A stretch of DNA of 10,920 bases from an uncultured Alphaproteobacteria bacterium. Lineage in GTDB: Bacteria > Pseudomonadota > Alphaproteobacteria > Rickettsiales > UBA1997. The notes under the pieces are model-generated. The model had not been told where the DNA came from. It made no database searches and worked only from the letters and a program-made list of their open reading frames with translations. Every line of letters starts with the position of its first letter. Position 1 is the first letter of the stretch. Made by a program: the position numbers and the translations under genes. The stretch spans positions 1 to 10,920 of the forward strand of contig CAINKA010000118.1 of the NCBI GenBank assembly GCA_903849835.1, read 5' to 3'. Positions 5,037 through 10,855 of the stretch are shown here, piece by piece.

Positions 5037-6058
5037 TATTTTTTCGTAAGTTTTTTGATCTGCTTATCAAAATCCGAGACAAAATTTTTGTCGGAAATCA
5101 CGCGAAATTTTTCGAATTCATCTTCTGCAAATGCTTGAGCAATCTCTGCCGAAATCTTGCCAACATTAGTTAAAATTTCTTTTTCGTTGAACTTTAAAAA
5201 GGCGTCGAGCTTAGAGATCCAGTCTTTCATGCTCATCGCAATTCGTTTGCTTGCCTGCGTTTCGGCGTAATCCAAATACATCGTCACGATGCGATTTAGT
5301 TGGTTCAACTCATCTTCATTCAAAAAATTTTTAGCGATTGCGACGTCAGATTTTCTGATTTTCCCGTCGGGAGAATTTTTCCAATTGGTCAATCCCATAT
5401 TTTCTTTAGCGCTGTCAGCCCTTGAATAAATTAGCTCCGCAGCAGTTTGTGAAGTGATGGCGAAGTGTAATTTATTTTGCACAGTGGCAAAAAAGTTTTT
5501 TGTCTCTTCAGAATTTTTATCGTAATCGACGCTGCATTGCGAATAGATGTCGGTGATTTTTTGGTAGAATCTGCGCTCGCTCGAACGAATGTCGCGAATG
5601 CGCGCCAGCTGTTCCTCGAAGTAATCTTGGCCAAAAATATTTTGCGGATTTTTGAGTTTTTCATCATCCATCGTAAAGCCCTTGATGATGTATTCTTTTA
5701 AACGTTCAGTCGCCCAAATTCTGAAATGTGTGGCCTGTGTTGAGTTAACGCGATAGCCGACGGAGATAATAGCATCAAGGCTGTAGAACTTGGTTTGATA
5801 TTTTTTTCCGTCAGCGGCAGTTAGTTCTAAAATGGAACTAACTGACTCTTCCTTTAGTTCGCTGGTTTCAAAAATATTTTTTAAATGCTTGGTAACCGCT
5901 GGTCTTTGCACCCCAAAAAGCAGCGCAATTTTTTCTTGCGTCAGCCAAATATTTTCGTCACGCAAAAATATTTCGACCTTCACCTTGCCGCTTGGCGCCG
6001 TGTAAAGCAGGAATTCTTTGAAGGAATTATTAGCGATGGTTTTTATGTTGCTTGTCAT
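5036..6058 (-). CDS. rhuM: RhuM-family protein embedded in the isc operon
   Basis: A 340-residue protein of the virulence-protein RhuM family, first named from a Salmonella pathogenicity island; its biochemical role is not established as far as I know. The N-terminal half has the family pattern: IWLTQEKIALLFGVQRPAVT at 37-56 (helix-turn-helix-like), KHLKNIFETSEL, ELTAADGKKYQTKFYSLDAI at 78-97, ISVGYRVNS at 98-106, FRIWATERLKEYIIKGFTMD at 112-131. The C-terminal half carries the second conserved region, from about 145 (DYFEEQLARIRDIRSSERRF) to RKSDVAIAKNFLNEDEL and MSMKDWISKLDAFL. Nothing is missing, so it seems functional. The start lies 6 bases after the hscB stop and the stop overlaps the hscA start by one base, so it must be translated as part of the isc transcript. 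A DNA-binding or phage-like regulatory role is possible but unproved. Confidence 0.9.
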   Translation of the reverse strand: MTSNIKTIANNSFKEFLLYTAPSGKVKVEIFLRDENIWLTQEKIALLFGVQRPAVTKHLKNIFETSELKEESVSSILELTAADGKKYQTKFYSLDAIISVGYRVNSTQATHFRIWATERLKEYIIKGFTMDDEKLKNPQNIFGQDYFEEQLARIRDIRSSERRFYQKITDIYSQCSVDYDKNSEETKNFFATVQNKLHFAITSQTAAELIYSRADSAKENMGLTNWKNSPDGKIRKSDVAIAKNFLNEDELNQLNRIVTMYLDYAETQASKRIAMSMKDWISKLDAFLKFNEKEILTNVGKISAEIAQAFAEDEFEKFRVISDKNFVSDFDKQIKKLTKK

Positions 6059-6064
6059 GGTGTT

Positions 6065-6559
6065 TTAAATTTTCCGTTTCCGAATTTTTAAATCTTCCGT
6101 CGATTTTTTTAAATATTTCGCCTTCACCAAAAATTGCGCCGCGAGCTGAATTTCACTGCTGCCAAAACATTTCACCGCTGCCGCAATTAAAAATTTTATT
6201 TCCGAATTTAATTTTTCTCGCAGCTCTTCGATTTCATTTTTATCCACCAACTCTGCAATTTTTTCCTGCAATTCTAAAACGCGTTCCAACGTTGCCACAT
6301 CTACCTTCACCGCTCTCTCATCATTTTGAATATCCACGCCATTTAATTTTAAAATGTAGCAAGCGCGCAAAAAATCGTCGGACAAAATTTTGTAAGCGGC
6401 GTTAATTTCGATCGAGAGAGAAATGTCGTCAGAGCCTTTTTCTCCTTGGGACTTGTCTGGGTGAAACTGGTTTTGAAATTCTAAATATTTTTTTTCGAGT
6501 TCGTTTTGGTCGACAAAAAAATCAGCGGGGAAGGAAAATAATTCGAAGAAATTTTTCAT
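6065..6559 (-). CDS. hscB: Fe-S assembly co-chaperone HscB (J protein)
   Basis: A 164-residue J-domain protein that brings IscU to HscA and stimulates its ATPase. The J domain spans about 1-75, with HPDK at 33-36 and the HscB-specific run INAAYKILSDDFLRACYILK (52-71) followed by LNGVDI. The C-terminal three-helix part (about 85-155) is the IscU-binding region. The length is close to the 171 residues of E. coli HscB. The ATG overlaps the iscA stop (ATGA, 6556-6559), a sign of translational coupling. The C terminus is short and basic (KIRKRKI). Confidence 0.94.
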   Translation of the reverse strand: MKNFFELFSFPADFFVDQNELEKKYLEFQNQFHPDKSQGEKGSDDISLSIEINAAYKILSDDFLRACYILKLNGVDIQNDERAVKVDVATLERVLELQEKIAELVDKNEIEELREKLNSEIKFLIAAAVKCFGSSEIQLAAQFLVKAKYLKKSTEDLKIRKRKI

Positions 6560-6930
6560 ACTTTAAAGCTCTCGCCACAGCCGCAGCGCCCCTTTTCATT
6601 TGGGTTCACGAAGTCGAAGCCGGAATTTATTTCGTCGGTTTTAAAAATCATTTCGCTGCCGATTAAAAACATTGAGACCTTCGGATCGATGAAAACCGTC
6701 ACGCCGTCACGCATCACAACATCGTCGAATTTGGAAATGTTTTTTTCTTTGAGCGCGTATTCGATCGTGTAGCTCATCCCAGAGCAGCCGCGGGTTCGCA
6801 CGCTAACTTTGATTCCTTCGCACGGTTCTTTTCGTACAGCGAGAAGCTCTTTAATTTGCACCAAAGCGCTGTCGGTGATTGTTAAATAATCGACGATTGG
6901 GTTGCCGGTATTTGAAAAACTAAGCTGCAT
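6556..6930 (-). CDS. iscA: A-type Fe-S carrier IscA
   Basis: A 124-residue A-type scaffold/carrier that binds iron or a cluster and passes it to targets. The three conserved cysteines are Cys49 (TRGCSGMSY) and Cys116 and Cys118 in the C-terminal CGCGESFKV. I chose the ATG at 6930 (MQLSFSNTGN): it overlaps the end of iscU by 11 bases, and the longer open frame to 6981 would only add a basic stretch encoded inside iscU. About 16 residues precede the conserved LTITDSA start of the fold, so the N terminus is a little longer than in E. coli IscA (107 residues). The TGA stop after CGCGESFKV falls exactly where the family ends, which supports TGA as a real stop in this genome. Confidence 0.94.
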   Translation of the reverse strand: MQLSFSNTGNPIVDYLTITDSALVQIKELLAVRKEPCEGIKVSVRTRGCSGMSYTIEYALKEKNISKFDDVVMRDGVTVFIDPKVSMFLIGSEMIFKTDEINSGFDFVNPNEKGRCGCGESFKV

Positions 6931-7306
6931 TTTTATTTTTTTTGTAATCCTCAATCGCCGCCTTGATCGCCTCTTCCGCAAGTACTGAGCAGTGAATTTT
7001 CACCGGCGGCAAAGAGAGTTCTTGCGCGATTTGAGAGTTAGTAATTTTCGCCGCCTCGTCAATTTTTTGGCCTTTGATCCATTCGGTGGCAAGTGAACTG
7101 GAGGCAATGGCACTGCCACAGCCAAAGGTTTTGAAGCGCGCATCCGTAATCACGCCGTCATCCGAAACCTGAATTTGTAATTTCATGACATCGCCGCAAG
7201 CCGGCGCGCCGACTAGGCCGGTGCCGATGTTTTTTTCTGCTTTGTCGAATGAGCCGACGTTTTGTGGGTTTTCGTAGTGGTCGAGAAGTTTTTTTGAGTA
7301 GGCCAT
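6920..7306 (-). CDS. iscU: Fe-S cluster scaffold IscU
   Basis: A 128-residue scaffold on which IscS sulfur and iron are assembled into 2Fe-2S clusters. Ligands and motifs are all present: Cys37 and Asp39 in GAPACGDVMKLQI, Cys63 in FGCGSAIASSSLATEWIKG, His105 and Cys106, and the HscA recognition motif LPPVK at 99-103. The length equals the 128 residues of E. coli IscU. It is the only gene in the operon that is well separated from its upstream neighbour: 103 bases holding a heptad hairpin lie between iscS and iscU. No strong ribosome binding site is seen before the ATG. Confidence 0.97.
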   Translation of the reverse strand: MAYSKKLLDHYENPQNVGSFDKAEKNIGTGLVGAPACGDVMKLQIQVSDDGVITDARFKTFGCGSAIASSSLATEWIKGQKIDEAAKITNSQIAQELSLPPVKIHCSVLAEEAIKAAIEDYKKNKNAA

Positions 7307-7333
7307 TTCTAAAAAATTGATTGGTTATGGACT

Positions 7334-7408
7334 GTTGCGGGACGGGGTTTTGAAGTCGTAAGTCAAACCGCGCTCGGATTGACTTACGACTAGCGACTTA
7401 CGACTAAT
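7334..7408. repeat. Element fragment and heptad hairpin in the iscS-iscU spacer
   Basis: GTCGTAAGTCAA (7355-7366) and TTGACTTACGAC (7379-7390) are perfect inverted copies and form a 12-bp stem with a 12-base loop. A further heptad unit, GCGACTTACGACTAA, follows at 7393-7407 up to the iscS stop. Before it, GCGGGACGGGGTTTT (about 7338-7352) looks like a truncated half of the palindromic element. Here the two repeat types again adjoin. In the iscS-iscU mRNA the hairpin may affect processing or ribosome access, but no terminator T run is present. Confidence 0.75.
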
Positions 7409-7409
7409 T

Positions 7410-8630
7410 TTAATGCGATTTCCAATTAATACTTTTGATGTCCACCCCCTCCTGCATCATCTCCCAGAGCGGGCTCAACGCACGAAGTTTGTCGATTTTT
7501 TGGTTGAGTAAATTGATGGCGAAATCGATTTCTTCGTCGGTGGTGAAGCGGCCGATGCCGAAGCGGATGGAGGTGTGGGCGAGTTCGTCTTCAACGCCGA
7601 GTGAGTGCAAAACGTAGGAGGGCTCGAGGCTTGAAGAAGTGCAGGCCGAGCCGCTCGAGACCGCTAAATCTTTGATCGCCATGATCATTGATTCGCCTTC
7701 GATTCCGGCGAAGGAGAAGTTTAAATTTCCGGGCCAGCGGTTTTTGGAATCGCCGTTGAGGTAGACGTGTGTTGACTTCACAATGCCGTCAGAAAGTTTT
7801 TTGCTGAGACGTGAAATGTGGGCGAAATCTTTTTCCATTTCGTTTTGGGCGATTGCGGCAGCGACGCCGAGTCCGACAACCAGTGGCGTTGGCACTGTGC
7901 CGGAGCGGATCCCGCGTTCTTGTCCGCCGCCGGAAAAAATTGGTTTAATGCGGACGCGTGGTTTGCGACGAATGTAAATCGCGCCGATTCCCTTGGGGCC
8001 GTAGATTTTGTGGCCGGAGATGCTCATTAAATCGAGATTCATTGCGTCAACGTCGAGCGGAATTTTTCCGAATGCTTGTGCTGCATCTGTGTGAAAAAAT
8101 GCGCCTTTTTTTCGGCAAATTTTTCCGATTTCTGCGAGTGGCTGAATGACTCCGATCTCGTTGTTGACGGCCATTACCGAGACTAAACAAGTTTTGTCGG
8201 TGATTGCGGCTTCGAGTTGGTTGAGGTCGATTAATCCGTTTTTTTGCACCGGCAAGAATGTGACGTTGAAGCCTTCCTGTTCAAGGTCGCGCGCGGAATT
8301 GATTACGCATTTGTGCTCGGTGGCAACGGTGATTACGTGATTTTTTTGTGCGCCGTAGAAGCGCGCCACGCCTTTAACGGCAATGTTGTTCGACTCTGTC
8401 GCGCCCGAGGTAAAAAAGATTTCTTTCGGATCAGCGTGGATTAAATCGGCCACTTGTTTGCGCGCGATTTCGACGAGCTCTTCCGCCCTCCAACCTAGGC
8501 TGTGTGTGCGCGAATGCGGATTGCCGAAATCATTTTTCATGCAGTCGGTGACGGCGGTAATTACGCGCGGATCCATTGGGGTCGTGGCTTGGTAGTCGAG
8601 GTAGATTGGAAGTCGTAAGTCGTAAGTCAT
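7410..8630 (-). CDS. iscS: Cysteine desulfurase IscS
   Basis: A 406-residue PLP enzyme that converts cysteine to alanine and hands the sulfur to IscU and other acceptors. Key residues: PLP-contacting His106 (ATEHKCV), Asn157 (VNNEIG), Asp182 and Gln185 (TDAAQAFGK), Schiff-base Lys208 (ISGHKIYGPKG), and the sulfur-carrying Cys330 in the long loop SSGSACTSSSLEPS. The C terminus LWEMMQEGVDIKSINW is the canonical IscU-docking tail. The match to alphaproteobacterial/mitochondrial IscS is strong. The start codon and the first seven residues (MTYDLRL) come from a GTAAGTC heptad tract; the conserved protein begins at LPIYLDYQATTP. There is no other in-frame Met before residue 19, inside the conserved region, so translation must begin in the repeat or at a non-ATG codon. 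Confidence 0.96.
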   Translation of the reverse strand: MTYDLRLPIYLDYQATTPMDPRVITAVTDCMKNDFGNPHSRTHSLGWRAEELVEIARKQVADLIHADPKEIFFTSGATESNNIAVKGVARFYGAQKNHVITVATEHKCVINSARDLEQEGFNVTFLPVQKNGLIDLNQLEAAITDKTCLVSVMAVNNEIGVIQPLAEIGKICRKKGAFFHTDAAQAFGKIPLDVDAMNLDLMSISGHKIYGPKGIGAIYIRRKPRVRIKPIFSGGGQERGIRSGTVPTPLVVGLGVAAAIAQNEMEKDFAHISRLSKKLSDGIVKSTHVYLNGDSKNRWPGNLNFSFAGIEGESMIMAIKDLAVSSGSACTSSSLEPSYVLHSLGVEDELAHTSIRFGIGRFTTDEEIDFAINLLNQKIDKLRALSPLWEMMQEGVDIKSINWKSH

Positions 8631-8643
8631 TAGTCGTAAGTCT
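8611..8643 (-). repeat. Heptad tract that supplies the iscS start codon
   Basis: AGTC, GTAAGTC twice, a variant unit with CATTAGTC, and GTAAGTC. The CAT at 8628-8630 (ATG on the coding strand) arises from the variant unit. The coding direction is the same as in the two hscA copies and gives MTYDLRL. Confidence 0.9.
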
Positions 8644-8674
8644 CGATTTTTTAAAATTTTTGCTGTGTGAAAAA

Positions 8675-8702
8675 TGAATTGTCTCCACGTGGAGACAATT
8701 CA
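8675..8702. promoter_or_regulatory. 28-bp perfect palindrome between the two desulfurase genes
   Basis: The half-site is TGAATTGTCTCCAC and the second half its exact reverse complement, with no loop and CACGTG at the centre. It lies in the 115-base spacer between the nifS-like gene and iscS. It could be an operator for a dimeric regulator, a cruciform or an mRNA hairpin at which the operon transcript is cut, or another repeat family. No T run follows on the minus strand, where the sequence continues CATTTTTCACAC, so a terminator is only weakly possible. Confidence 0.75.
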
Positions 8703-8745
8703 AAAAACTTGGCTTTACGCCAGATTTGGCGCGGCTTTGTAGATT

Positions 8746-9864
8746 TTACGAATTTTGATTTTTTTTACAGAAATCGCCCCAGATTTTGACGAATTTTTCA
8801 ACTTCGTCGCGAGTATTTTCTGGCGCTAAACTGACGCGAATTGCGCTGGTCGAAAATTCTGGAGAAATTCCCATTGCTTGTAAAATTCTGGAGGCGGTGG
8901 AAGTGCCGGAAGAGCAGGCGGGGCCGGCGCTGACGCAGATTCCATTTAAATCGAAATTAATTAATTGCGTTTGAGCGTCGCAATTGCGAGTAGCGATGTA
9001 GCTAGTGTTTGGAAGCCTCGCGACGTTTTCTGAGAAAATTTTTACATTTTCGCCGCCGACATTTCGTAATTCAGCTTCAAGAAAATCGCGTAATTTTTTT
9101 ACCTCTTCGTAGGCAGAAATTTTTTGTGTTGCCAATTTGCACGCCTCACCAAAACCGGCAATTCCCGCGATATTCGTGGTTCCAGCGCGTTTCGACTTCT
9201 CTTGTTTGCCGCCGAAAATTAGTGGGTGAATCTCCAATCCTTTGCGAACCAAAAGTGCGCCGACGCCTTGCGGGCCGTTTAATTTGTGCGCGGAAACTGC
9301 AGCGAAATCGGCGTTAATTTTTTCCAAATCGACGGGAATTTTTCCGAGCGCTTGCACTAAATCGCAGTGAAATAATCCGCCTTTTTGGTGAGTTAATTTG
9401 GCGATTTCAGCGACGGGTTGAATTGCTCCCGTTTCGTTGTTGGCAAGCATTGCGCAGGTTAAGAATTTTTCACTAGGCTTGTCACCTTGGGGAAGTTTTT
9501 CCTCCAAATCGGCAACGTCAATCAACCCATTTTTCAGCGCCGCAATTTCGACAATTTTTTTTCCGGCAGGGCGACATTCGTAAACCGAAGAATGTTCAAT
9601 CGCGCTGAAGAAAATTTTTTCGGCGTCAGTGCCGAACATTACGGTGTTTGTGGCCTCAGTTGAAGAGCCGGTAAAAATCACTTCGTAATTTTCAGCGTTG
9701 AGTAGGTTTTTTAATTCTTGGCGCGCAGCCTCAACCAGCTTGGTGGCGTGACGTCCGAGTTGGTGGCTCGAAGAATTGTTGAGCGGCAATTGGTAGGCCT
9801 CGGTCATTTTGGCGAGAACCTGTGGAGCTAGTCTAGTCGTGGCGTTGTGATCAAAAAAAATCAT
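8746..9864 (-). CDS. Second cysteine desulfurase, NifS/IscS-like paralogue
   Basis: A 372-residue PLP-dependent desulfurase, clearly different from the IscS next to it. The PLP residues are present: His91 (AIEHSSV), Asn144 (NNETG), Asp168 and Gln171, Lys194 (VSAHKLNGPQG). The catalytic cysteine is Cys317 in SAGPACSSGTSTAS. The N terminus (MIFFDHNATTRLAPQV) is of the short NifS type, and the protein ends soon after LAPENTRDEVEKFVKIW, without the IscU-docking tail that IscS has. Rickettsiales carry a comparable pair, one copy often called spl1; I cannot prove this is the orthologue. Its ATG overlaps the iscR stop (ATGA at 9861-9864). It may serve other sulfur acceptors, such as tRNA thiolation, or work as a second subunit. 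Confidence 0.92.
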   Translation of the reverse strand: MIFFDHNATTRLAPQVLAKMTEAYQLPLNNSSSHQLGRHATKLVEAARQELKNLLNAENYEVIFTGSSTEATNTVMFGTDAEKIFFSAIEHSSVYECRPAGKKIVEIAALKNGLIDVADLEEKLPQGDKPSEKFLTCAMLANNETGAIQPVAEIAKLTHQKGGLFHCDLVQALGKIPVDLEKINADFAAVSAHKLNGPQGVGALLVRKGLEIHPLIFGGKQEKSKRAGTTNIAGIAGFGEACKLATQKISAYEEVKKLRDFLEAELRNVGGENVKIFSENVARLPNTSYIATRNCDAQTQLINFDLNGICVSAGPACSSGTSTASRILQAMGISPEFSTSAIRVSLAPENTRDEVEKFVKIWGDFCKKNQNS

Positions 9865-10256
9865 AAATCGCGCAGAGAAATTGAATTTAAATATTCGTAA
9901 ATTTTATTTTCCAAACCGTGCCAAAGGTGGTGGGTCTTGCATTTGACGCCGCTGCTGACGCAACCTTTTTTTTCGGAAGTGCAACGTGTCATTTTCACCG
10001 ACTCGCCAATGGCCTTGATTATTTCAGCAATCGTAATTTTTTCGCGCTTTTTTCCCAAAACGTAACCGCCGCCGGGACCCTTGACCGAGTTGACAATTCC
10101 CGCTTTTTTCAAACGCGCAAAAATTTGCTCGAGGTAAGAAAGCGAAATTTTTTGGCGCTGCGAAATTGTGAGCAACGAAACCGGTTGATTGTTTTTGTCT
10201 TCCGCAATTTCGATTACAGCCATTACGGCGTAGCGTGCTTTGGTTGTGAGGATCAT
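9861..10256 (-). CDS. iscR: Fe-S-sensing transcription regulator IscR (Rrf2 family)
   Basis: A 131-residue Rrf2-family regulator with the usual start MILTTKARYAVMAVIEIAE, a winged helix-turn-helix whose recognition region is about 28-60 (LLTISQRQKISLSYLEQIFA, then RLKKAGIVNSVKGPGGGYVL), and the IscR-specific cluster-binding segment with Cys92, Cys99, Cys106 and His109. In E. coli IscR the ligands are Cys92, Cys98, Cys104 and His107, so here each Cys-Cys spacing is one residue longer. The tail LRDL fits the IscR end. A ribosome binding site AGGGG lies 9 bases upstream of the ATG. As first gene of the isc operon, with a matching operator in its promoter, it most likely represses the operon when Fe-S clusters are plentiful. 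Confidence 0.95.
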   Translation of the reverse strand: MILTTKARYAVMAVIEIAEDKNNQPVSLLTISQRQKISLSYLEQIFARLKKAGIVNSVKGPGGGYVLGKKREKITIAEIIKAIGESVKMTRCTSEKKGCVSSGVKCKTHHLWHGLENKIYEYLNSISLRDL

Positions 10257-10265
10257 TTTTTGGTT

Positions 10266-10322
10266 CCCCTAGGGGATTTTGGAATGGGATTTTGGAAGGG
10301 GATTCGGAAGGGGATTTGGGAA
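10266..10322 (-). repeat. Four tandem 12-14 bp repeats and a CCCCTAGGGG palindrome in the iscR leader
   Basis: On the plus strand the units are GGGGATTTTGGAAT, GGGATTTTGGAA, GGGGATTCGGAA and GGGGATTTGGGAA, running from 10272 to 10322. They fill the predicted 5' untranslated region of iscR, between the operator and the ribosome binding site. The palindrome CCCCTAGGGG (10266-10275) overlaps the first unit and contains the AGGGG ribosome binding site on the minus strand. The role is unknown; C-rich repeats on the mRNA could hold a protein or base-pair with the G-rich binding site. Confidence 0.8.
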
Positions 10323-10346
10323 TGCCCGACTGAATTAGTAGGGCAT
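10322..10346 (-). promoter_or_regulatory. Predicted IscR operator (type 1-like)
   Basis: The plus-strand sequence runs ATGCCCGACT, GAATT, AGTAGGGCAT. Against the E. coli type 1 IscR consensus as I remember it (half-site ATASYYGACT, AT-rich centre, AGTCRRSTAT), all but about three of 25 positions agree: GACT is perfect in one half, the other half has AGTA for AGTC. It starts at the end of the predicted -10 box of the iscR promoter, about 65 bases from the iscR ATG, and would block transcription when occupied by cluster-bearing IscR. Confidence 0.65.
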
Positions 10347-10374
10347 TTTTAAGCGGGGGGATTTTTGTGCTCAA
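10346..10374 (-). promoter_or_regulatory. Predicted promoter of the isc operon
   Basis: On the minus strand, TTGAGC (10374-10369) and TAAAAA (10351-10346) are separated by 17 bases, the ideal distance for sigma-70 type promoters. The -35 box has four to five good positions and the -10 box four. It reads into iscR and directly adjoins the predicted IscR operator. Confidence 0.5.
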
Positions 10375-10458
10375 GGGGAAAGTTTGTATGCTGCTAGCTA
10401 ATTAATTTTAGTTAAAATTTTTTGAAAATTTTAAAAATTAAAATTGAAGGAGAGTGTA

Positions 10459-10719
10459 ATGTCTAAGAGACTTCTTGTGATCGGGGCTGCGAAAGATACG
10501 TCTAAGGGACATTTAGTGATCAGGGATGCGGAATATAAGTTAGGAAAATTAATCACGCTTCTCGAGGAAGACTCTCAAAATCCATTTTCTATCGACCGCG
10601 ATGAGTCGATGAATCAAAGCCTATCGGAAGCGATAAATTATTCCCTTACAATATTGGGAAGATGTTTTCGAGATCGCAGAGTTATTCCGGTTGGAAATCC
10701 AGATGATGAAGGTCGTTAA
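10459..10719 (+). CDS. Small unrecognised protein
   Basis: An 86-residue protein that I do not recognise (starts MSKRLLVIGAAKDTSKGHLV). The ATG at 10459 has a good ribosome binding site, AAGGAG, 6 bases upstream, which makes this a convincing gene; the open frame extends 15 bases further to a TTG, but that codon lies ahead of the binding site. It is charged and hydrophilic, with no signal peptide, no membrane segment and a single cysteine. LGKLITLLEED and ESMNQSLSEAINYSLTILGR suggest two helices. It is divergent from iscR, sharing the A+T-rich region 10375-10445 as its likely promoter area. No function can be given. Confidence 0.7.
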   Translation: MSKRLLVIGAAKDTSKGHLVIRDAEYKLGKLITLLEEDSQNPFSIDRDESMNQSLSEAINYSLTILGRCFRDRRVIPVGNPDDEGR

Positions 10720-10756
10720 ATTCAGGGTGTAAAACACCGCGCTATACCCATTCAAA

Positions 10757-10780
10757 CTGAAGAAGTCGATTAAACTTCAG
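10757..10780 (+). terminator. Small hairpin after the 86-residue gene
   Basis: CTGAAG (10757-10762) and CTTCAG (10775-10780) form a 6-bp stem with a 12-base loop, 37 bases after the stop codon. It runs straight into the large inverted repeat. There is no T run directly behind it, so terminator function is weakly supported. Confidence 0.25.
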
Positions 10781-10855
10781 TGTCATGCTGAGCGTGTCGA
10801 AGCATGATTCTAGGCACTGTGCCACGAATCATGCTTCGACAAGCTCAGCATGACA
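10781..10855. repeat. Inverted repeat with 30-bp arms (TGTCATGCTGAGC type)
   Basis: The left arm 10781-10810 and right arm 10826-10855 are inverted copies with one mismatch (G10794 facing A10842). The 15-base loop contains GGCACTGTGCC, itself self-complementary. Six more base pairs outside the arms are possible in RNA if G-U is allowed (10775-10780 with 10856-10861). The word TGTCATGCTGAGC...GTCGAAGCATG belongs to a type of intergenic repeat seen in many unrelated bacterial genomes. GGTTTTTTATG follows on the plus strand (10860-10870), so it may also terminate transcription of the 86-residue gene. Confidence 0.9.

Noticed and set aside
6931..6981. Longer start for IscA inside iscU
   Set aside because: It adds a basic peptide (MRKRRSRRRL) encoded in the wrong frame of iscU; the ATG at 6930 gives the usual short overlap.
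3156..10256. Recoded TGA (code 25 or 4) because of the unusual repeats
   Set aside because: TGA ends iscR, iscA and hscA exactly at the usual family C termini, and no conserved protein here contains an internal TGA.
9918..10352. Plus-strand open frame of 144 codons opposite iscR
   Set aside because: It lies opposite a certain iscR gene and across its promoter and operator; the peptide has no recognisable features.
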